Shown here one piece after another: positions 43,001 to 56,010 of a stretch of 64,000 bases of DNA; the first letter of the stretch is position 1, and each line of letters begins with the position of its first letter. The notes beneath the pieces are model-generated. The model ran no database searches, was not told where the DNA came from, and saw nothing but the letters and a program-made list of their open reading frames with translations. Source of the DNA: Nocardia iowensis (lineage in GTDB: Bacteria; Actinomycetota; Actinomycetes; Mycobacteriales; Mycobacteriaceae). The stretch lies in assembly GCF_019222765.1 (NCBI RefSeq), contig NZ_CP078145.1:4960001-5024000 (forward strand), written 5' to 3'. A program made the position numbers and the translations under genes.

Positions 43001-46000
43001 CAACTCCGCCGACCGTGGCAACGCCACCGCGACCAGCGTGTCCGGCCCTACGCCACGCGCGACGAGTGCGCGCGCCAGCCCGTCGGCTCGGATATCGAGT
43101 TCCCGATACGACATTTCGGTGTCGCCGCCGATGACGGCGATCGCCCCTGGTGTCCGGGCGACTTGGGCCTCGAACAGCCCGACCATGGTGATGTCCGGGA
43201 CCGCGACGGCGGTGTCGTTCCATCGACGCAGCACCAACTCGCGTTCGTCGGTGTCGAGGACATCGATCGACCCCACCGGCCCGCCCGGGTCCGACACGAT
43301 CCGGTCCAGTATCCGCACGAACCGGGCAACCATCGCCTCGACCGTCGACCGATCGAACAAGTCGGTCGAATACTCGACGAATCCGCTCCACGGGTCACCG
43401 GCGGGTGCGTCGGCGACATTGAAGAACAGGTCGAACCGCGAAGCCGCGATGGACGCCGGATAGGGCTCGAACCCGACGCCCGGCAGCTGCAGTGTCGGCA
43501 GCGTGTTGTTCTGGAATGCCAATGACACCTGGAACAACGGATGGTGCGCCGCCGAGCGCGCCGGGTTGAGCAACTCGACCAGCAACTCGAACGGAACATC
43601 CTGGTTCTCGTACGCGGCCAACGCCTTCGATCGGACCTGGCCCATGACCTCGGTGAAAGACGTTGCCGGACAGACAGTTGCGCGCAGCACCCAGGTGTTG
43701 ACGAAGAACCCGACCAGATCGGCCAGCGCTTCGTCGGTGCGACCGGCGATCGGTGAGCCGATCGGAATATCTTCTCCGGCACCGAGTTTGAACAACAGCA
43801 CCGCAAGTGCGGACTGCAACACCATCGACACCGTCGCACCCTCACGGGCCGCCAATCGCTCCAGTTCCGTCCTGGTTCGCGCATCGACGCCGAAGACCAC
43901 CATGTCTCCGCGATAGCTGGCCACCCGAGGACGCGGCCGATCGGTCGGCAACCGCAACTGGTCCGGCAACCCGTCGAGTTCACGACGCCAATAGTTGAAC
44001 TGCTGGGACAGCACACTGTCGGGATCGGTCGGTGATCCGAGAAATTCTTGCTGCCACAGCGTGTAGTCCACGTACTGCACCGGCAACGGCGCCCATTCCG
44101 GCGCTCGATGCTCGAGGCGAGCGGCATACGCGCTCGCCAGGTCCCGCAACAGCGGCGCCGCCGACCAGCCGTCGCCCGCGATGTGATGGACCAGCAGCAC
44201 CAGCACGCACTCGTCGGCGCCGGACCGGAATACGTTGGCGCGGATGGGAATCTCCGAGGACAGATCGAACCCGTACCGCACCGCCGCCGTCACCGCCGCG
44301 TCCAGCTCAGTGGGCGCCATCTCGCCGGTTTCCGCCTCGACCGCGACCGGTACCTCGACACTGCCCGCATCGAGCACCTGCTGGGTCGGCACACCATCGG
44401 CTTCGACGAAGATCGTGCGGAGGCTCTCGTGCCGGGCAACTACATCACCGAGTGCGGCCGCGAAGGCCGACGCGTCGAACACGCCACGCAGCCGGACCGG
44501 CAACGGCATGTTGTAGGTCGCCGACGGCCCCTCCAGCCGGTGGATGAACCACAAACGGCGCTGCGCGTACGACACCGGAACCACGTCCGGTCGTGGCCGG
44601 GCGAACAGCGGCGGGCGCACCTGAACATCGGCATCGAGCCGAGTCACCAACTGTGCCACCGTCGGCGCATCGAATATCGTCCTGATCGGCACTTCGACTC
44701 CGGTGACCGCACGAATCCGGCTGGCCAGGCGGGTCGCCAGCAGTGAGTGACCACCCAGCGCGAAGAAACTGTCATCCACGCCGACCCGATCCAGTCCGAG
44801 GATTTCGGCGAACAGTTCGGCCAATACCTGTTCGCGTTCGCTGTCCGGCGCCCGATACTCCGCCGACGAGGCGAACTCCGGATCCGGCAATGCTTTCCGG
44901 TCCAGCTTTCCGCTTGTGGTCAACGGCACCGAGCCGATCACCATCACCGTCGCGGGCACCATGAACTCCGGCAACCGGTCGCCTGCCCACCGGCGCACGT
45001 CGGCGGCCAGCAGACCCGCCTGCGGGTTGTTGGCATACCCGGCCGGGTCGCCCACGGCTGCGGGGGCGGTGTAGACGTCGGTCAGTGGCCTGCCGTCAGC
45101 GGTCGCGGCGTCGACGAAGACGGCCTCCATCCGATCCGGCCGCGCGGACCAGGTGACCGCGGTGGTGTATCCCATTCGCCGGCCAAGCACATACAGGTCC
45201 TCCGGCACGGCACCCGCACGGTCGGCGATCATGTCGAGCGTTCCCTCGAAACCGACGCCGAGTGCGTCGGTAGCGACGCCGGAGTGCCCCGCCCGGATTC
45301 GGTTGGTCGCTTCGATCTCGCCGACCAGCCCGGCGTGCGGGATGCCGGTCACCCGAATGACGTCCGGATGCTGGTCGCGCAGCAGCGCTCGCAACCGATC
45401 ATGGTCGCGGAAAGCGACTTTCGGAGCCTCGGCGACGGACAGCGCGTTCGTCGGAGCCGGGTGCAAGACCACGTCGTATCGATACCGCGTCAACTCGTTC
45501 ATCGAGTATCCGCGTTTGAGTTCGATATCGACGGCACCGAGGTCCAGAACGTCACCCAGCGCGCGGAAGTACTCCGGTGCCAGCAGCAATTCTTGTTCGG
45601 CCGAGATGTCTCGGCGGACCCGTTCACCGACCGCTACCGGATCGTCGCCACCGTTGCGCGCGATCTGCGCCGCGGTGGTGAACTCCTCGAGCAGTGCCAG
45701 ATTCCGGACATCACCGATGAACACCGCCCCGCCGGGAGCCAGCACCCGCAGCACCCGCTCGAGCACCCGACGCAAATAGCTCTGACTCGGGAAGTACTGG
45801 ATCACCGAGTTCAACACCACCGTGTCGAAATAGTGCTCCGGCAACCCCGCGGTGTCGTCGGCGCTCCGCACACTCAGCGAGACACGGTCGACCCACTCGC
45901 CGTTCAGTTCACCCAGCTGTCGCCGCAGTGTGCTGATCGTCGCGGCCGAGAAATCCGTCGCCCGGTATTCCTCGCAGTCCGGTGCCAGGTGCGACATGAT

Positions 46001-49000
46001 CAAGCCCGACCCCACACCGATCTCAAGTACCCGGCGCGGATGCAACGCCCGAATGCGCTCCACGGTGGTCGCGCGCCATTCACGCATCTGCTCCACCGGA
46101 ATCGCGGCCCCGGTATAGCTGCTGTTCCAGCCGCCGAAATCGGTACCGAACGCGACCTCGCCACTGTCGACAGGTCGGGCATACTTTCCATTTCCGTTTC
46201 GGCCGTACAGGTCGTCGTACACCCGCCGCCACTGCCCCACCAACTCGCCTTCCCCGGCGGTCGCCCCGGCGTCGGCGACCACGTACCCGACCAACTGCTT
46301 TCCCGCGTCGGAGTCGTGTGCCACGACCACGGCTTGGGCGACCGAACGATGTTGGGCAAGCACGTTTTCGACCTCGCCCGGCTCGACCCGGAAGCCGCGG
46401 ATCTTGACCTGATCATCGACCCGGCCCGCGAACTCCAGCACGCCCGCCGAAGTCCAGCGCACCACATCACCGGTGCGATACAGCCGACCACCACCGGTCC
46501 GGTCGAACGGGTCGGCGACAAACCGGGCCGCGGTCAGCCCGGCCCGACCGTGATACCCCCGCGCCAGCTGGGCACCGGCCACATACAACTCACCCGAGAC
46601 CCCCACCGGCACCGGCACCAGCCACGAATCCAGCACGAATACCCGCGTATTGGCCACCGGCGCCCCGATGGGCACCACCGCACCCAGCTCACCATCGGGC
46701 ACGCGATAGGCGGTCACATCGACCGTCGCCTCGGTGGGGCCATAGAGATTATCGATCCGCAGATCCTGTCCTATGGCACGCAGCGAACGCACCAAACCGG
46801 AAGCAAGCGTGTCAGCGCCGGTATTCACCTGCCGCAGACTCTGGAAAGGCCTGCCGGGCAACGATTCCGCGTGCTCGACCAATGCCGACAGCAACGGTGG
46901 CGTCGCAAACATCTTCGTCACCGACCACGACCCCACCAACCGGGTGATCTCCACCGGATCCGAGCGCTGCTCGACGGCGATCACCAACGTCGCGCCCCCG
47001 CACAGCGCGGGCCAGATCTCATAGGTCGAGGCATCGAACGCGATCGACGAATGCACCAGCACCCGGTCCTCGACACCCGCCGACCACGCCTGGGCAACCA
47101 GGTTGGCCACGTTATGGTGGGTGATACCAACGCCTTTCGGAACACCGGTGGAGCCGGAGGTGTAGATCACGCACGCCAAATTCTGCGAGCCCACCCCGAC
47201 AACCCGGTCCAGTCCTGCCCGGTCACCCTCCTCGGCGGTGTCGAGCGCTTCCATGGAGTCGAGATAGAGGTGTGGTGTCGTGGTCGGCGGCAGTGCGTGG
47301 GCGGTCGCGGAGTCGGTCACGACGACAATCGGCGCGGCATCGGCGAGGACGAATGCCAACCGATCCGAGGGGTACGCCGGATCCATCGGCAGATACCCGC
47401 CGCCTGCCTTCAACACACCCAGCAATGTCACGATCAGGTTGGTGGACCGGGGCAAGGCCACCGCGACCACACCGTCCGGACCCACGCCGCGCGAGATCAA
47501 GGCCCGCGCCAGCCGATCGGCGCGAATGTCGAGCTCGTGGTAGGTCATCTTCCTGTCCGCGCAGACGACCGCGATCGCGTCCGGGGTCGCAGCTACCTGC
47601 GCGCGAAACAGACCGGTGATGGTGGTGTTGTCCGGTACCTCGACGGTGGTGTCGTTCCACCGGCGCAACACCAGCTCGCGCTCGTCGGCGTCGAGGACAT
47701 CGATCGACCCCACCGGGACATCGGGAGCCGACCCGACCTGCCGCAGCAGGCGCACCAACCGAGCAGCCATCGCCTCGACCGTCGACCGGTCGAACAGCTC
47801 GGTCGCATATTCGACGAATCCGTTCCACGGATCACCGGCGGGGGCTTCCGCGATATTGAAGAACAGGTCGAACCGCGCGGTCGCGGTGGTTGCGGGATAG
47901 GGCTCGATCCGCACTCCGGAAAGCTCGAGGGCGGGCAGGGTGTTGTTCTGAAATGCCAACGTCACCTGGAACAACGGATGATGCGCCGCTGAGCGGGTTG
48001 GGTTGAGCAACTCCACCAGCAACTCGAATGGAACATCCTGATTCTCGTATCCGGCCAACGCCTTTTCCCGGACCACGCCCAGGATCTCGGTGAACGATGC
48101 GTCCGGCACTACGGCCGCCCGGAGCACCCAGGTATTGACGAAGAACCCGACCAGCTCGGTCAACGCCTCGTCGGTCCGACCGGCGATCGGCGCCCCGATC
48201 GGAATGTCCTCCCCTGCACCGAGTTTGAACAGCAACACCGCCAACGCCGACTGCAACACCATCGACACCGTCGCGCCCTCGCGAGCCGCCAAATGTTCTA
48301 CCGCGGTACGGATCTCCGGATCGATACGGAAGAACACCATGTCTCCGCGATAGCTGGCCACCCGCGGCCGGGGCCGATCGGTCGGCAACCGCAACTGCTC
48401 GGGCAGACCGTCGAGCTCATGACGCCAATACTCGAACTGCTGGGACAACACGCTGTCCGGATCGGTCGACGACCCCAGCAACTCGCGCTGCCAGAGCGTG
48501 TAATCCGCGTACTGCACCGGCAGCGGTCGCCACCGCGGTTCGTGACGCTGCCGTCGCGCCGCGTACGCCTCCGACAAGTCTCGCAGCAACGGCGTCAACG
48601 ACCAGCCGTCGCCCGCGATGTGATGGATCAACAACACCAGCACGGACTCGTCGGCGCCCGACCGGAACACGGTGGCGCGGAGGGGAATCTCCGACGACAA
48701 ATCGAATCCATACCGCACCGCGGCGGTCACCGCCGCGTCCAGCTCGGCGGGATCCACGTCGTCGGTGTTCCGTTCGGCCACCACGACCGGCACCTCGACA
48801 CTGTCCGGGTCGAGTACCCGTTGGGACGGCACGCCGTCGGCGTCGACGAAGACCGTCCGCAGACTCTCGTGCCGAGTGACCACGTCCCCGATCGCGGCGG
48901 TCAACGCCGACACATCCACCCCGTGCAACCGCACCGCCAACGCCATGTTGTAGGTGGCCGACGGTCCCTCCAGTCGGTGGATGAACCACAGCCGCTGCTG

Positions 49001-52000
49001 TGCGAACGACAGCGGAACAACATCCGGCCGTGGTCGAGCCAGCAAGGCCGGACGCACCTGGACGCCCGCGTCGAGCCGAGTCGCCAACTGCGCCACCGTC
49101 GGCGCGTCGAACACCGTCCGGATCGGCACCTCGATCCCCAACTCCACCCGAATCCGGCTGGCCAGCCGGGTCGCCAGCAACGAATGGCCGCCCAACTCGA
49201 AGAAGCTGTCGTCCACGCCCACCCGGTCACGTCCGAGGACCGCACCGAACAGCTCGGCCAGCACCCGCTCCCGCGCGCTGCCCGGCGCCCGATACCGGAC
49301 CGAGGACACCGACTCCGGCGCGGGCAACGCCGCGCGATCCAGTTTCCCGTTCGCGGTCAGCGGCACCGAGTCGATCACCATCACGACCGTGGGCACCATG
49401 AACTCCGGCAACCGTTCGGCGGCGAACGCGCGTACGTCCGCGCCAACGAGGTCGATTCGAGCGGGCCCGTTGCCGCCCGATTCGTCTCCTGCCCGGTCGG
49501 CCACGACATAGCCGATCAGCTGCTTGTCGCCGGTGTCGGTGTCGCGCACCACCACCAGCGCCCGCGCGACCGAAGGATGCTGCGCCAGTACCGATTCGAC
49601 CTCGCCGGGCTCGACTCGGAAACCGCGGATCTTGACCTGATCATCGATTCGCCCGAGAAACTCCAACTGCCCGGAGTTGTTCCGACGCACCAGATCACCG
49701 GTGCGATACAGGCGACCACCGCTCGGATCGAAGGGATCGGCGATGAACCGTGCCGCGGTCAGATCCGCCCGGCCGTGATACCCCCGGCCCAACTGCGCAC
49801 CGGCCACATACAACTCGCCCGCCACCCCTACCGGAACCGGCGCCAACCACGAATCCAGCACGAACAACCGCACATTGGCCAACGCGGACCCGATCGGCAC
49901 CACCGCGTCATCGAAGTGTTCCCCGGCCTCGAACGGTCGGCGGATCGCGAATGTCGTTGTCTCGGTGGGCCCGTACACGTGCACGACGCGGGTGTCGGGG
50001 CACAGCCGCAAAGCCCGCCCGAACACCTCGGGCGGCATCTCCTCGCCGCCGACCCACACCTCCCGAAGCCCGGCGAGCGCATCGGGGCGATGGTCGATGA
50101 ACAACTCGAACAACCGGGTGGTGAGGAATACGGCGGTGACGCCATTCGCCACCAATTGCCGACCCAGCACTGCGATATCGGTGCGGCCCGGCGGCGCGAC
50201 AACTACTCGGCCACCGCCCAGCAGCGGCACCCAGATCTCATAGGTGGAGGCATCGAACGCGACCGAAGAATGCACCAGCACGCTGGCGTGCGCACCGTCG
50301 CGCCAACTCGGCTTGGTCGCGAAGGCCACCACGTTGCGGTGCGTGATGGCAACACCTTTCGGGACACCGGTAGAGCCCGAGGTATAGGTCACGTACGCCA
50401 AATTCTGCGGGGCCGCCGCAACGGCCCGATCCGAGGCGGCTTCGTCCACTACGTCGATGGTGTCGAGGTAGAGGCGCGGTGCCGCGGTATCGGGCAGCAG
50501 ATCGGCGGTGGCGGAATCGGTCACGACCACCACCGGTGCGGCGTCGCTTAGGATGAATGCCAACCGATCCGAGGGATACGTCGGATCGATCGGCAGATAC
50601 CCACCACCGGCCTTCGATACCGCCAGCAACGCCACGATCAACTCCACCGATCGTGGCAACGCCACCGCGGCAATGCTGTCCGGGCTCACCCCGCGTGCGA
50701 TCAGGGCGCACGCCAATTCACCTGCGCGCGCGTCGAGTTCCCGATAAGACACTTCGTTGTTGCCGCAGACCACCGCCACCGCATCGGGCGTCCGAGCGAC
50801 CTGCGCTTCGAACAATCCGGCCACGGTGCCGTCCGGGTCCACCGGGACAGCGGTGTTGTTCCACCGGTGCAACACCAGCTCGCGTTCCTCGACATCGAGG
50901 ACATCGACCGACCTCACCACGGTGTCCGGGTCCGACACCACCTGCCGCAGGATCCGCACCAACCGACCTGCCATGGCCTCGACCGTGGCGCGATCGAACA
51001 GATCGGTGGCGTATTCGATGTATCCGTCCCACCCGGCGGCGGAGCCGTTGCGGTTGTTCCGCGCCCCGGACGGGGCGTCGCCGATGTTGAAGGTCAAGTC
51101 GAACCGGGAGGTGTTGGTGGCCGGCATGCAGGGCGCTACCCGCACCCCCGGCAGCCGCAGGGTGGGCAGGGTGTTGTTCTGCAGCGTCAGCAGTACCTGG
51201 AACAGCGGATGGTGCGACGCCGAGCGGGCCGGATTGAGCAACTCGACCAGCAGCTCGAACGGCGCGTCCTGGTTGTCGTACGCCGCCAACGCTTTTGCTC
51301 GAACCGTACCCAGCACCTCGGTGAATGATGCTGCGGGAGAGACAGTTGCGCGCAGCACCCAGGTGTTGACGAAGAACCCGACCAGATCGGCCAGTGCGTC
51401 ATCGGTGCGACCGGCGATCGGTGAGCCGATCGGAATATCGTCTCCGGCACCGAGTTTGCACAACAGCACGGCCAGTGCCGACTGCAACACCATCGACACC
51501 GTCGCACCCTCACGGGCCGCCAGCTGCTCCACTGCGGAACGCACGTCGGGATCGATGCCGAACAACACCACATCGCCGCGGTAGCTGGCCACCCGAGGAC
51601 GCGGCCGGTCGGTCGGCAACCGCAACTGCTCGGGCAGACCGTCGAGTTCGGCGCGCCAGTAACCGAACTGCCGGGACAGCACACTGTCCGGATCGGTCGG
51701 CGAACCCAGCAATTCCTGCTGCCACAGCGTGTAATCCACGTACTGCACCGGCAACGGCGCCCACTGCGGTGCCCGCCCTTCCCGTCGCGCCGCGTACGCG
51801 ATCGACAAGTCCCGCAGCAGCGACGCCGCCGACCAGCCGTCACCGGCGATGTGATGAATCAGTACCAGCAGCATCCACTCATCGGCCGCGCACCGAAACG
51901 CGCTGGCGCGGATCGGGATCTGCGTGGACAGCTCGAACCGATACCGCGCCGCCTCGGCGACTGCCGCGTCCACCGCGGCGGGATCCACGTCGGCGATGGT

Positions 52001-55000
52001 CACCGGCACCTCGACGCTGTCCGCCTCGAGCACATGCTGGGCGGGCACGCCGTCGGTTTCGACGAAGACCGTGCGCAAGCTTTCGTGCCTGGCAACCAGA
52101 TCAGCGACCGCGGCGGTGAACGCCGACGCATCGAACGCACCGGTCAACCGCGCGGCCAGCGGCATGTTGTAGGTGGCCGATGGCCCCTCCAGCCGATGGA
52201 TGAACCACAACCGGCGCTGCGCGAACGACAACGGCACCACGTCCGGCCGCCGCCGGGCCAGCAGCGTCGGACGCATCGTGACACCGGCATCGAGCCGGGT
52301 CACCAACTGCGCCACCGTCGGTGCGTCGAACACCGTCCGGATCGGCACCTCGACTCCCATCACCACCCGAATCCGGCTGATCAGGCGGGTAGCGGACAGC
52401 GAATGCCCACCCAGCTCGAAGAAGCTGTCGTCCGCACCGACCCGGTCGATTCCCAGTACCTCACCGAACAACCCCGCCAGCACCCGTTCTCGCTCGCTGC
52501 CCGGCGCCCGATACGCCATCGAGGAGGTGAACTCCGGATCAGGCAGCGCGGCTCGATCGAGCTTGCCGTTGGGTGTCAATGGCACGCGGTCGATCACCAT
52601 CACCACGGTCGGCACCAGGAATTCCGGCAGGCGCTCCGCGGCGAACCGGCGCACCTGTCCTCCATCGAGCGCGTGCGCACCCGTCCCGCCGTTGCCTTCG
52701 ACCGAGCCGCTTCGATCGGCGACCACGTACCCGATCAGCTGCTTGTCGCCGCCGGTTTCGGTGTCGCGGGCCAGCACCACCGCCTGCGACACCGAAGGAT
52801 GTCGAGCCAGTACCGATTCGACCTCACCCGGCTCCACCCGGAAGCCTCGGATCTTGACCTGGTCGTCTGCCCGGCCGACGAACTCCAGTACCCCCGCCGA
52901 CGTCCAGCGCACCACATCACCGGTGCGATACAACCGGCCGCCGGTCGGATCGAACGGATCCGCCACGAACCGCGCCGCGGTCAACCCCGGTCGACCGTGA
53001 TAGCCCCGCGCCAATTGCGCACCGGCCACATACAGTTCACCGGCCACCCCGATCGGGACCGGCGCCAACGACGAGTCCAACACGAACACCCGCATGTTCC
53101 CCAGCGGCGTCCCGATCGGGCTCTCACCCCGGGCGCCATGTGCTTCCCGCAGGCCCAGCTTCGTCACATGCACCGTGGTTTCGGTGATCCCGTACATATT
53201 CACCAGGGCTGGACCGCCGGTGGCGCCGACCGAGTACCACGGCTGCAGGTGGGCGTGATTCAGCGCTTCGCCACCGAATATCACCATGCGCAGGGCGGAA
53301 TCGATAGTGCCGGACACCGATCGAGCTTCGGCCAACGCGTGGAAAGCCGACGGGGTCTGATTCAGGATCGTCACCCCGTCGCCGACGACGAGATCCCACA
53401 GCTGCGCGGGCGTGCGCACCACGTCCCACGGCACGACGACGACCCGGCCGCCGTGCAGGAGCGCACCCCAGATCTCCCAGACAGAAAAGTCGAACGCTTG
53501 GGAATGACACCAAGCCCAGACATCGTCGGCATCGAATTCGCACCACGGCGCGGTACTCAGGAAAAGCGATGCCACATTGCGGTGGGTGACGGCAACACCC
53601 TTCGGCGTGCCGGTGGAACCGGACGTGTAGATGAGATACGCGAGATTGCCGGGCAGCAGCGCAGCGGGCCGCGCTACTTCATGCCGATCTACGTCGGCCT
53701 CGTCGATCAGGATAAGGGGAACTCTGTTGTGCGGGAGCGTTTTCGAGGTGGCGACGTCGGTGAGGACCGCGATCGGTGCGGCATCGCCGAGGACGAAAGC
53801 CAACCGCTCGGCGGGATATCCCGGATCGATCGGCAGATAAGCACCACCGGCCTTCAACACCGCCAGTATCGCGACAATCAACTCCGCTGACCTCGGCAGT
53901 GCCACCGCCACCACGCTGTCCGGACGCACACCGTGCGAGATCAAGGTCCGCGCGACACGGTCCGCCCAGGTATCGAGCTCCCGATAGGAAAGCTCCGCGG
54001 CACCGGACACCACCGCCACCGAGTCCGGGGCAATGCGCACCCGGTCCTCGAACAACCCCACCAAGGTCGCGGCCGGATCAACCGGCACCGCTGTGTCGTT
54101 CCACGCCTCGACTACCAGCGACCGGTCCGCACCGAGAATGTCGACTGCCCCGATAGGCGCCGCTGGATCGGTTATCGCCTGCTGCAGGTACTGCGCGATC
54201 GATCCGAGATAGCCGCGGAGATCATCTTCGGTGTAGAGCTGCGCGTCGCCCTCGATCCGCAGATATCCACCACGGTCCGACTGCCTTTCATAGTGCAGGA
54301 CGATCGAGAGATCCCCGCTGTTACCCGCCGAGAAGACCTGGAGGTCAGCCTGCCCGCCGGTCATTCGCAAGGCACCGAAGAACGACATGATATTGATGAC
54401 CGGGCCGAACGGGTTCCCCTTGACGGGCGGCATTTTCAGGTCGCGCCGGATCTCCGACATCCCGTATCTGAGGTGATCTCGGGCACCGGCGATGCTGGCC
54501 TGGAGCCGTTCGGCCAGCTGGCCCAGCGACAGGTCCCTGCTCGAATCGACCAGCAGTGGAACGGTATCCGACAGTTGGCACGGCGTTCGCCGCGCGATGG
54601 CCGTTTGATTCGAGACCGGCATCTGCACACAGAATTCATCGCGCAACGAATAGCGCTGGATGGCGGCGGCCGCGACGGACATCAACAGATAGGGCAGCTT
54701 GACCCCGATCGATTGCGCGGAGCTGATCAGCCGACCCAGCTCCGCACCCGAAATGCCATGTGTGCAGCCGATCCGCCCCGGCTTCGCGCCGGGTGCGGCG
54801 TTGCCGGGAAGTCTCAGCGGTTCGATCCCGGGCGGGATCTGCCCGCGCCAGTACTCGCGATCGATCGCCTGCTGGTGACGGCGATACGCGCGATCGCTGT
54901 CGATGATCTCGTCGACCGGCACGAAATCGGCCGGCTCGACGGGTGTTCCGGATGCCAGGGCGCAGTACACATCGAGCACTCGTTGGGCCCAGGTGGCGAC

Positions 55001-55438
55001 ACCGACGCCATCCATGATGATGTGGTGGAAGCACATCGACAGGAAGTACTGTCCCGCACCGACTTTGAGCAGCGCGACGCGCAACAGCGAATCCAGCTCC
55101 AGATCGAAGGCGACCTCGAGTTCTCGGGACATGTAGTCGAAAGCCATCGACGTCGGGGCGGGCTGTTCGGTGAGATCGAGGTAGGCGGGCAGCCAATCCC
55201 GGGTGTCCCGTTCGACCTGCATCGGCCCCTCGGCGCCACGGACGAAATTGACCGTGAGCGCTTCCGACTCGGCGAACACCCGCCGCAACGCGGTGACGAA
55301 ATGACCGAGCTCCAGCTCGGCGTGAATTTCGATATATATCAGACAATTATTGGGAATATCCGAAAGCTCGTGCGCTAACCAGAGTTCTTTCTGAATCGAA
55401 GTCAGACTGCGCAGCAGTGATTTGTTACCGGATTGCAT
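40082..55438 (-). CDS. Giant NRPS, loading and modules 1-4
   Basis: A 5118-aa four-module NRPS: Cstarter-A-PCP, C-A-PCP, C-A(nMT)-PCP, C-A(nMT)-PCP. The first C domain (~10-440) is intact (HHIIMDG) but unlike the other eight, in the style of starter C domains that N-acylate the first residue. A1 carries the exact Thr code DFWNIGMVHK. A2-A4 read DAYFWGVTFK, DAYFVTLVDK and DAYFIGGACK by eye. N-methyltransferases are inserted between A8 and A9 in modules 3 and 4 ([16 protein letters not shown]). The protein ends right after the fourth carrier, so it hands over to the next NRPS in trans. The start at 55438 is supported by GGGAG seven bases upstream and the C-domain beginning there. It faces a divergent SARP gene, the probable activator. 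Confidence 0.96.
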   Translation of the reverse strand: MQSGNKSLLRSLTSIQKELWLAHELSDIPNNCLIYIEIHAELELGHFVTALRRVFAESEALTVNFVRGAEGPMQVERDTRDWLPAYLDLTEQPAPTSMAFDYMSRELEVAFDLELDSLLRVALLKVGAGQYFLSMCFHHIIMDGVGVATWAQRVLDVYCALASGTPVEPADFVPVDEIIDSDRAYRRHQQAIDREYWRGQIPPGIEPLRLPGNAAPGAKPGRIGCTHGISGAELGRLISSAQSIGVKLPYLLMSVAAAAIQRYSLRDEFCVQMPVSNQTAIARRTPCQLSDTVPLLVDSSRDLSLGQLAERLQASIAGARDHLRYGMSEIRRDLKMPPVKGNPFGPVINIMSFFGALRMTGGQADLQVFSAGNSGDLSIVLHYERQSDRGGYLRIEGDAQLYTEDDLRGYLGSIAQYLQQAITDPAAPIGAVDILGADRSLVVEAWNDTAVPVDPAATLVGLFEDRVRIAPDSVAVVSGAAELSYRELDTWADRVARTLISHGVRPDSVVAVALPRSAELIVAILAVLKAGGAYLPIDPGYPAERLAFVLGDAAPIAVLTDVATSKTLPHNRVPLILIDEADVDRHEVARPAALLPGNLAYLIYTSGSTGTPKGVAVTHRNVASLFLSTAPWCEFDADDVWAWCHSQAFDFSVWEIWGALLHGGRVVVVPWDVVRTPAQLWDLVVGDGVTILNQTPSAFHALAEARSVSGTIDSALRMVIFGGEALNHAHLQPWYSVGATGGPALVNMYGITETTVHVTKLGLREAHGARGESPIGTPLGNMRVFVLDSSLAPVPIGVAGELYVAGAQLARGYHGRPGLTAARFVADPFDPTGGRLYRTGDVVRWTSAGVLEFVGRADDQVKIRGFRVEPGEVESVLARHPSVSQAVVLARDTETGGDKQLIGYVVADRSGSVEGNGGTGAHALDGGQVRRFAAERLPEFLVPTVVMVIDRVPLTPNGKLDRAALPDPEFTSSMAYRAPGSERERVLAGLFGEVLGIDRVGADDSFFELGGHSLSATRLISRIRVVMGVEVPIRTVFDAPTVAQLVTRLDAGVTMRPTLLARRRPDVVPLSFAQRRLWFIHRLEGPSATYNMPLAARLTGAFDASAFTAAVADLVARHESLRTVFVETDGVPAQHVLEADSVEVPVTIADVDPAAVDAAVAEAARYRFELSTQIPIRASAFRCAADEWMLLVLIHHIAGDGWSAASLLRDLSIAYAARREGRAPQWAPLPVQYVDYTLWQQELLGSPTDPDSVLSRQFGYWRAELDGLPEQLRLPTDRPRPRVASYRGDVVLFGIDPDVRSAVEQLAAREGATVSMVLQSALAVLLCKLGAGDDIPIGSPIAGRTDDALADLVGFFVNTWVLRATVSPAASFTEVLGTVRAKALAAYDNQDAPFELLVELLNPARSASHHPLFQVLLTLQNNTLPTLRLPGVRVAPCMPATNTSRFDLTFNIGDAPSGARNNRNGSAAGWDGYIEYATDLFDRATVEAMAGRLVRILRQVVSDPDTVVRSVDVLDVEERELVLHRWNNTAVPVDPDGTVAGLFEAQVARTPDAVAVVCGNNEVSYRELDARAGELACALIARGVSPDSIAAVALPRSVELIVALLAVSKAGGGYLPIDPTYPSDRLAFILSDAAPVVVVTDSATADLLPDTAAPRLYLDTIDVVDEAASDRAVAAAPQNLAYVTYTSGSTGVPKGVAITHRNVVAFATKPSWRDGAHASVLVHSSVAFDASTYEIWVPLLGGGRVVVAPPGRTDIAVLGRQLVANGVTAVFLTTRLFELFIDHRPDALAGLREVWVGGEEMPPEVFGRALRLCPDTRVVHVYGPTETTTFAIRRPFEAGEHFDDAVVPIGSALANVRLFVLDSWLAPVPVGVAGELYVAGAQLGRGYHGRADLTAARFIADPFDPSGGRLYRTGDLVRRNNSGQLEFLGRIDDQVKIRGFRVEPGEVESVLAQHPSVARALVVVRDTDTGDKQLIGYVVADRAGDESGGNGPARIDLVGADVRAFAAERLPEFMVPTVVMVIDSVPLTANGKLDRAALPAPESVSSVRYRAPGSARERVLAELFGAVLGRDRVGVDDSFFELGGHSLLATRLASRIRVELGIEVPIRTVFDAPTVAQLATRLDAGVQVRPALLARPRPDVVPLSFAQQRLWFIHRLEGPSATYNMALAVRLHGVDVSALTAAIGDVVTRHESLRTVFVDADGVPSQRVLDPDSVEVPVVVAERNTDDVDPAELDAAVTAAVRYGFDLSSEIPLRATVFRSGADESVLVLLIHHIAGDGWSLTPLLRDLSEAYAARRQRHEPRWRPLPVQYADYTLWQRELLGSSTDPDSVLSQQFEYWRHELDGLPEQLRLPTDRPRPRVASYRGDMVFFRIDPEIRTAVEHLAAREGATVSMVLQSALAVLLFKLGAGEDIPIGAPIAGRTDEALTELVGFFVNTWVLRAAVVPDASFTEILGVVREKALAGYENQDVPFELLVELLNPTRSAAHHPLFQVTLAFQNNTLPALELSGVRIEPYPATTATARFDLFFNIAEAPAGDPWNGFVEYATELFDRSTVEAMAARLVRLLRQVGSAPDVPVGSIDVLDADERELVLRRWNDTTVEVPDNTTITGLFRAQVAATPDAIAVVCADRKMTYHELDIRADRLARALISRGVGPDGVVAVALPRSTNLIVTLLGVLKAGGGYLPMDPAYPSDRLAFVLADAAPIVVVTDSATAHALPPTTTPHLYLDSMEALDTAEEGDRAGLDRVVGVGSQNLACVIYTSGSTGVPKGVGITHHNVANLVAQAWSAGVEDRVLVHSSIAFDASTYEIWPALCGGATLVIAVEQRSDPVEITRLVGSWSVTKMFATPPLLSALVEHAESLPGRPFQSLRQVNTGADTLASGLVRSLRAIGQDLRIDNLYGPTEATVDVTAYRVPDGELGAVVPIGAPVANTRVFVLDSWLVPVPVGVSGELYVAGAQLARGYHGRAGLTAARFVADPFDRTGGGRLYRTGDVVRWTSAGVLEFAGRVDDQVKIRGFRVEPGEVENVLAQHRSVAQAVVVAHDSDAGKQLVGYVVADAGATAGEGELVGQWRRVYDDLYGRNGNGKYARPVDSGEVAFGTDFGGWNSSYTGAAIPVEQMREWRATTVERIRALHPRRVLEIGVGSGLIMSHLAPDCEEYRATDFSAATISTLRRQLGELNGEWVDRVSLSVRSADDTAGLPEHYFDTVVLNSVIQYFPSQSYLRRVLERVLRVLAPGGAVFIGDVRNLALLEEFTTAAQIARNGGDDPVAVGERVRRDISAEQELLLAPEYFRALGDVLDLGAVDIELKRGYSMNELTRYRYDVVLHPAPTNALSVAEAPKVAFRDHDRLRALLRDQHPDVIRVTGIPHAGLVGEIEATNRIRAGHSGVATDALGVGFEGTLDMIADRAGAVPEDLYVLGRRMGYTTAVTWSARPDRMEAVFVDAATADGRPLTDVYTAPAAVGDPAGYANNPQAGLLAADVRRWAGDRLPEFMVPATVMVIGSVPLTTSGKLDRKALPDPEFASSAEYRAPDSEREQVLAELFAEILGLDRVGVDDSFFALGGHSLLATRLASRIRAVTGVEVPIRTIFDAPTVAQLVTRLDADVQVRPPLFARPRPDVVPVSYAQRRLWFIHRLEGPSATYNMPLPVRLRGVFDASAFAAALGDVVARHESLRTIFVEADGVPTQQVLDAGSVEVPVAVEAETGEMAPTELDAAVTAAVRYGFDLSSEIPIRANVFRSGADECVLVLLVHHIAGDGWSAAPLLRDLASAYAARLEHRAPEWAPLPVQYVDYTLWQQEFLGSPTDPDSVLSQQFNYWRRELDGLPDQLRLPTDRPRPRVASYRGDMVVFGVDARTRTELERLAAREGATVSMVLQSALAVLLFKLGAGEDIPIGSPIAGRTDEALADLVGFFVNTWVLRATVCPATSFTEVMGQVRSKALAAYENQDVPFELLVELLNPARSAAHHPLFQVSLAFQNNTLPTLQLPGVGFEPYPASIAASRFDLFFNVADAPAGDPWSGFVEYSTDLFDRSTVEAMVARFVRILDRIVSDPGGPVGSIDVLDTDERELVLRRWNDTAVAVPDITMVGLFEAQVARTPGAIAVIGGDTEMSYRELDIRADGLARALVARGVGPDTLVAVALPRSAELIVALLGVLKAGGGYLPIDPGYPSERLAFILADAAPVVVVTDSATALFLPDTAAPYHYLDTPGSNGAALGAETAGAVTPGPRPQNLAYVTYTSGSTGVPKGVGITHRNLVNLVARAWSIDPGDRVLAHSSIAFDATTYEIWPALAGGAALVVAGAQRSDLVEITGLVETWSVTKMFATPPLLSALVDHVEPLPGTPLRSLRRVIVGGAELTAAVVHRLNAKYAGVQVMNGYGPTETTACVTDYDARGDIEGAVPIGRPSGNVRVFVLDSWLAPVPVGVPGELYVAGAQLARGYHGRAGLTAARFVADPFDATGGGRLYRTGDVVRWNNSGQLEFVGRVDDQVKIRGFRVEPGEVETVLAQHPAVSRAVVVVRDSSTGGQQLVGYVVADRSRPVAAEQELVAQWRRVYDDLYGAAGKSADTPRNGAGTARNGNGGADRGGAAAEFGMDFGGWNSSYTGTSIPVAQMREWREATVQRIRGLAPRRVLEIGVGSGLLLSQLAPDCAEYWASDFSAATISTLQQQLDELDARWTERVSLSVRSAEDIAGLPEDYFDTVVLNSVVQYFPGERYLRRVLEQVLGLLAPGGAIFVGDVRNLGLLEEFTTAVQIARNDGDDPTAIRERVRRTIFAEQELLVAPEYFHALCRATDYDTVDIELKRGYSVNELTRYRYDVVLRKTPTKALSVAEVPKVQFRDHDWLRTLLEDRHQDGIRVTGIPHAGLIGQIEATNRIRTGHPVPAGARTDPDAAAFEGILADSAARMGAGLLPEDLHVLGRRLGYTTAVTWSARPDRMDAVFIDTATAQNRPLTDVYVPPTVVGDPAAYASNPQDTLLPAAVRDLAAERLPDFMVPSVVMVLDSVPLTANGKLDRAALPDPEFAAAAEYRAPSSERERVLAGLFAEILGLDRVGVDDSFFALGGHSLLATRLASRIRAVLGVEVPIRVIFDAATVAELARRWPELAPSRRPALRRMNREVGL
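40089..40098 (-). promoter_or_regulatory. Ribosome-binding site deciding the start of the second giant NRPS
   Basis: On the minus strand GAGAGGTGGG precedes the ATG at 40082 by six bases and lies inside the end of the upstream gene. With the TGATG overlap it makes 40082, not the further-upstream 40148, the likely start. Confidence 0.7.
40150..44600 (-). other. NRPS module 4: C-A(nMT)-PCP
   Basis: A C domain with HHIAGDG and an A domain with FDATTYEIW and code DAYFIGGACK by eye. The N-methyltransferase (about 41790-40500) follows a Gly/Asn-rich linker with [12 protein letters not shown]. The carrier is GGHSLLA. Confidence 0.83.
44630..49040 (-). other. NRPS module 3: C-A(nMT)-PCP
   Basis: A C domain with HHIAGDG and an A domain with code DAYFVTLVDK by eye. 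The N-methyltransferase lies at about 46260-44980 ([17 protein letters not shown]). The carrier is GGHSLLA. Confidence 0.83.
49080..52260 (-). other. NRPS module 2: C-A-PCP
   Basis: A C domain with HHIAGDG and an A domain with [18 protein letters not shown] and [10 protein letters not shown], giving code DAYFWGVTFK by eye, probably an aliphatic residue. The carrier is GGHSLLA. Confidence 0.82.
52290..55438 (-). other. NRPS module 1: starter C-A(Thr)-PCP
   Basis: A divergent starter-type C domain (HHIIMDG) and an A domain with [17 protein letters not shown] and [12 protein letters not shown]. Together these give DFWNIGMVHK, the classic L-Thr code. The carrier reads GGHSLSA. It loads and N-acylates Thr. 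Confidence 0.88.
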
Positions 55439-56010
55439 GACAAACTCCCTCGCTTATCACCTTTGCCGGGCGGTGCCGATCCACTGCTGGCCGAACGAAT
55501 TCGTTTTCGGCGGTGCAGCCGCTCAGCACGCGCATCGCCGGACAGCACCGCCGCGCGCCCTGCTCGCTGTGCTGGCAAAGGTGGGGACACGCGGTGCCCC
55601 CGGTCGACTGCCGCCGCCCCCGTCGACGAATCCGCGCCGGGTCGCTTCATTGACCACCGGCGCGTCACCCTCCCCGAATCCCCGTGGGCGACAACCCTGT
55701 CCGCGGCCCGCGACAGCAGGGCGAAACGGTGACTCAGCTGGTGCGGCGCGTGGTAGAGCCGGGAAGTGGACGCTTGCTCACAACTAGATGAGCCGTTGCT
55801 GACCAGACAGCTCGTCGACTGCCGATGAACTCGTAGCCCCCGAATCATGCTGCCGCACACTCGATCAGGATGTCTCGAGCTGCGTAACTGCCGCTGTACT
55901 AGTGCGTAAATGACTGGTCAAAGTGGTAACTATCCTGCGTTCCTGCGTCGGAAATGTCCGGCGCCACCTATGCTCAGCGCTGGTAGCACATGGTTCAGGA
56001 GGGCTTGTCC
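55439..56010. promoter_or_regulatory. Divergent control region between NRPS genes and SARP
   Basis: 572 bp with no convincing gene; frames open on both strands look like GC-rich chance and lack family matches. It must drive the 36-kb NRPS transcript leftwards and the SARP gene rightwards. A TGGTCA half-site lies at 55915-55920 and a TATGCT -10-like hexamer at 55969-55974, without a good -35. No clear pair of SARP heptamer direct repeats was recognised by eye. Confidence 0.5.

Noticed and set aside
20300..46260. Methyltransferase stretches read as separate genes
   Set aside because: They are in frame inside A domains between A8 and A9 and are standard integrated NRPS N-methyltransferases.
19155..55438. 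Repeated domain blocks considered as tandem repeats or mobile elements
   Set aside because: They are homologous NRPS modules; only the 135-bp identical block stands out beyond ordinary module similarity.
55402..55860. 152-codon minus-strand frame between the NRPS genes and SARP
   Set aside because: It overlaps the NRPS start, is Arg/Ser-rich with no recognisable family, and looks like GC-rich chance.
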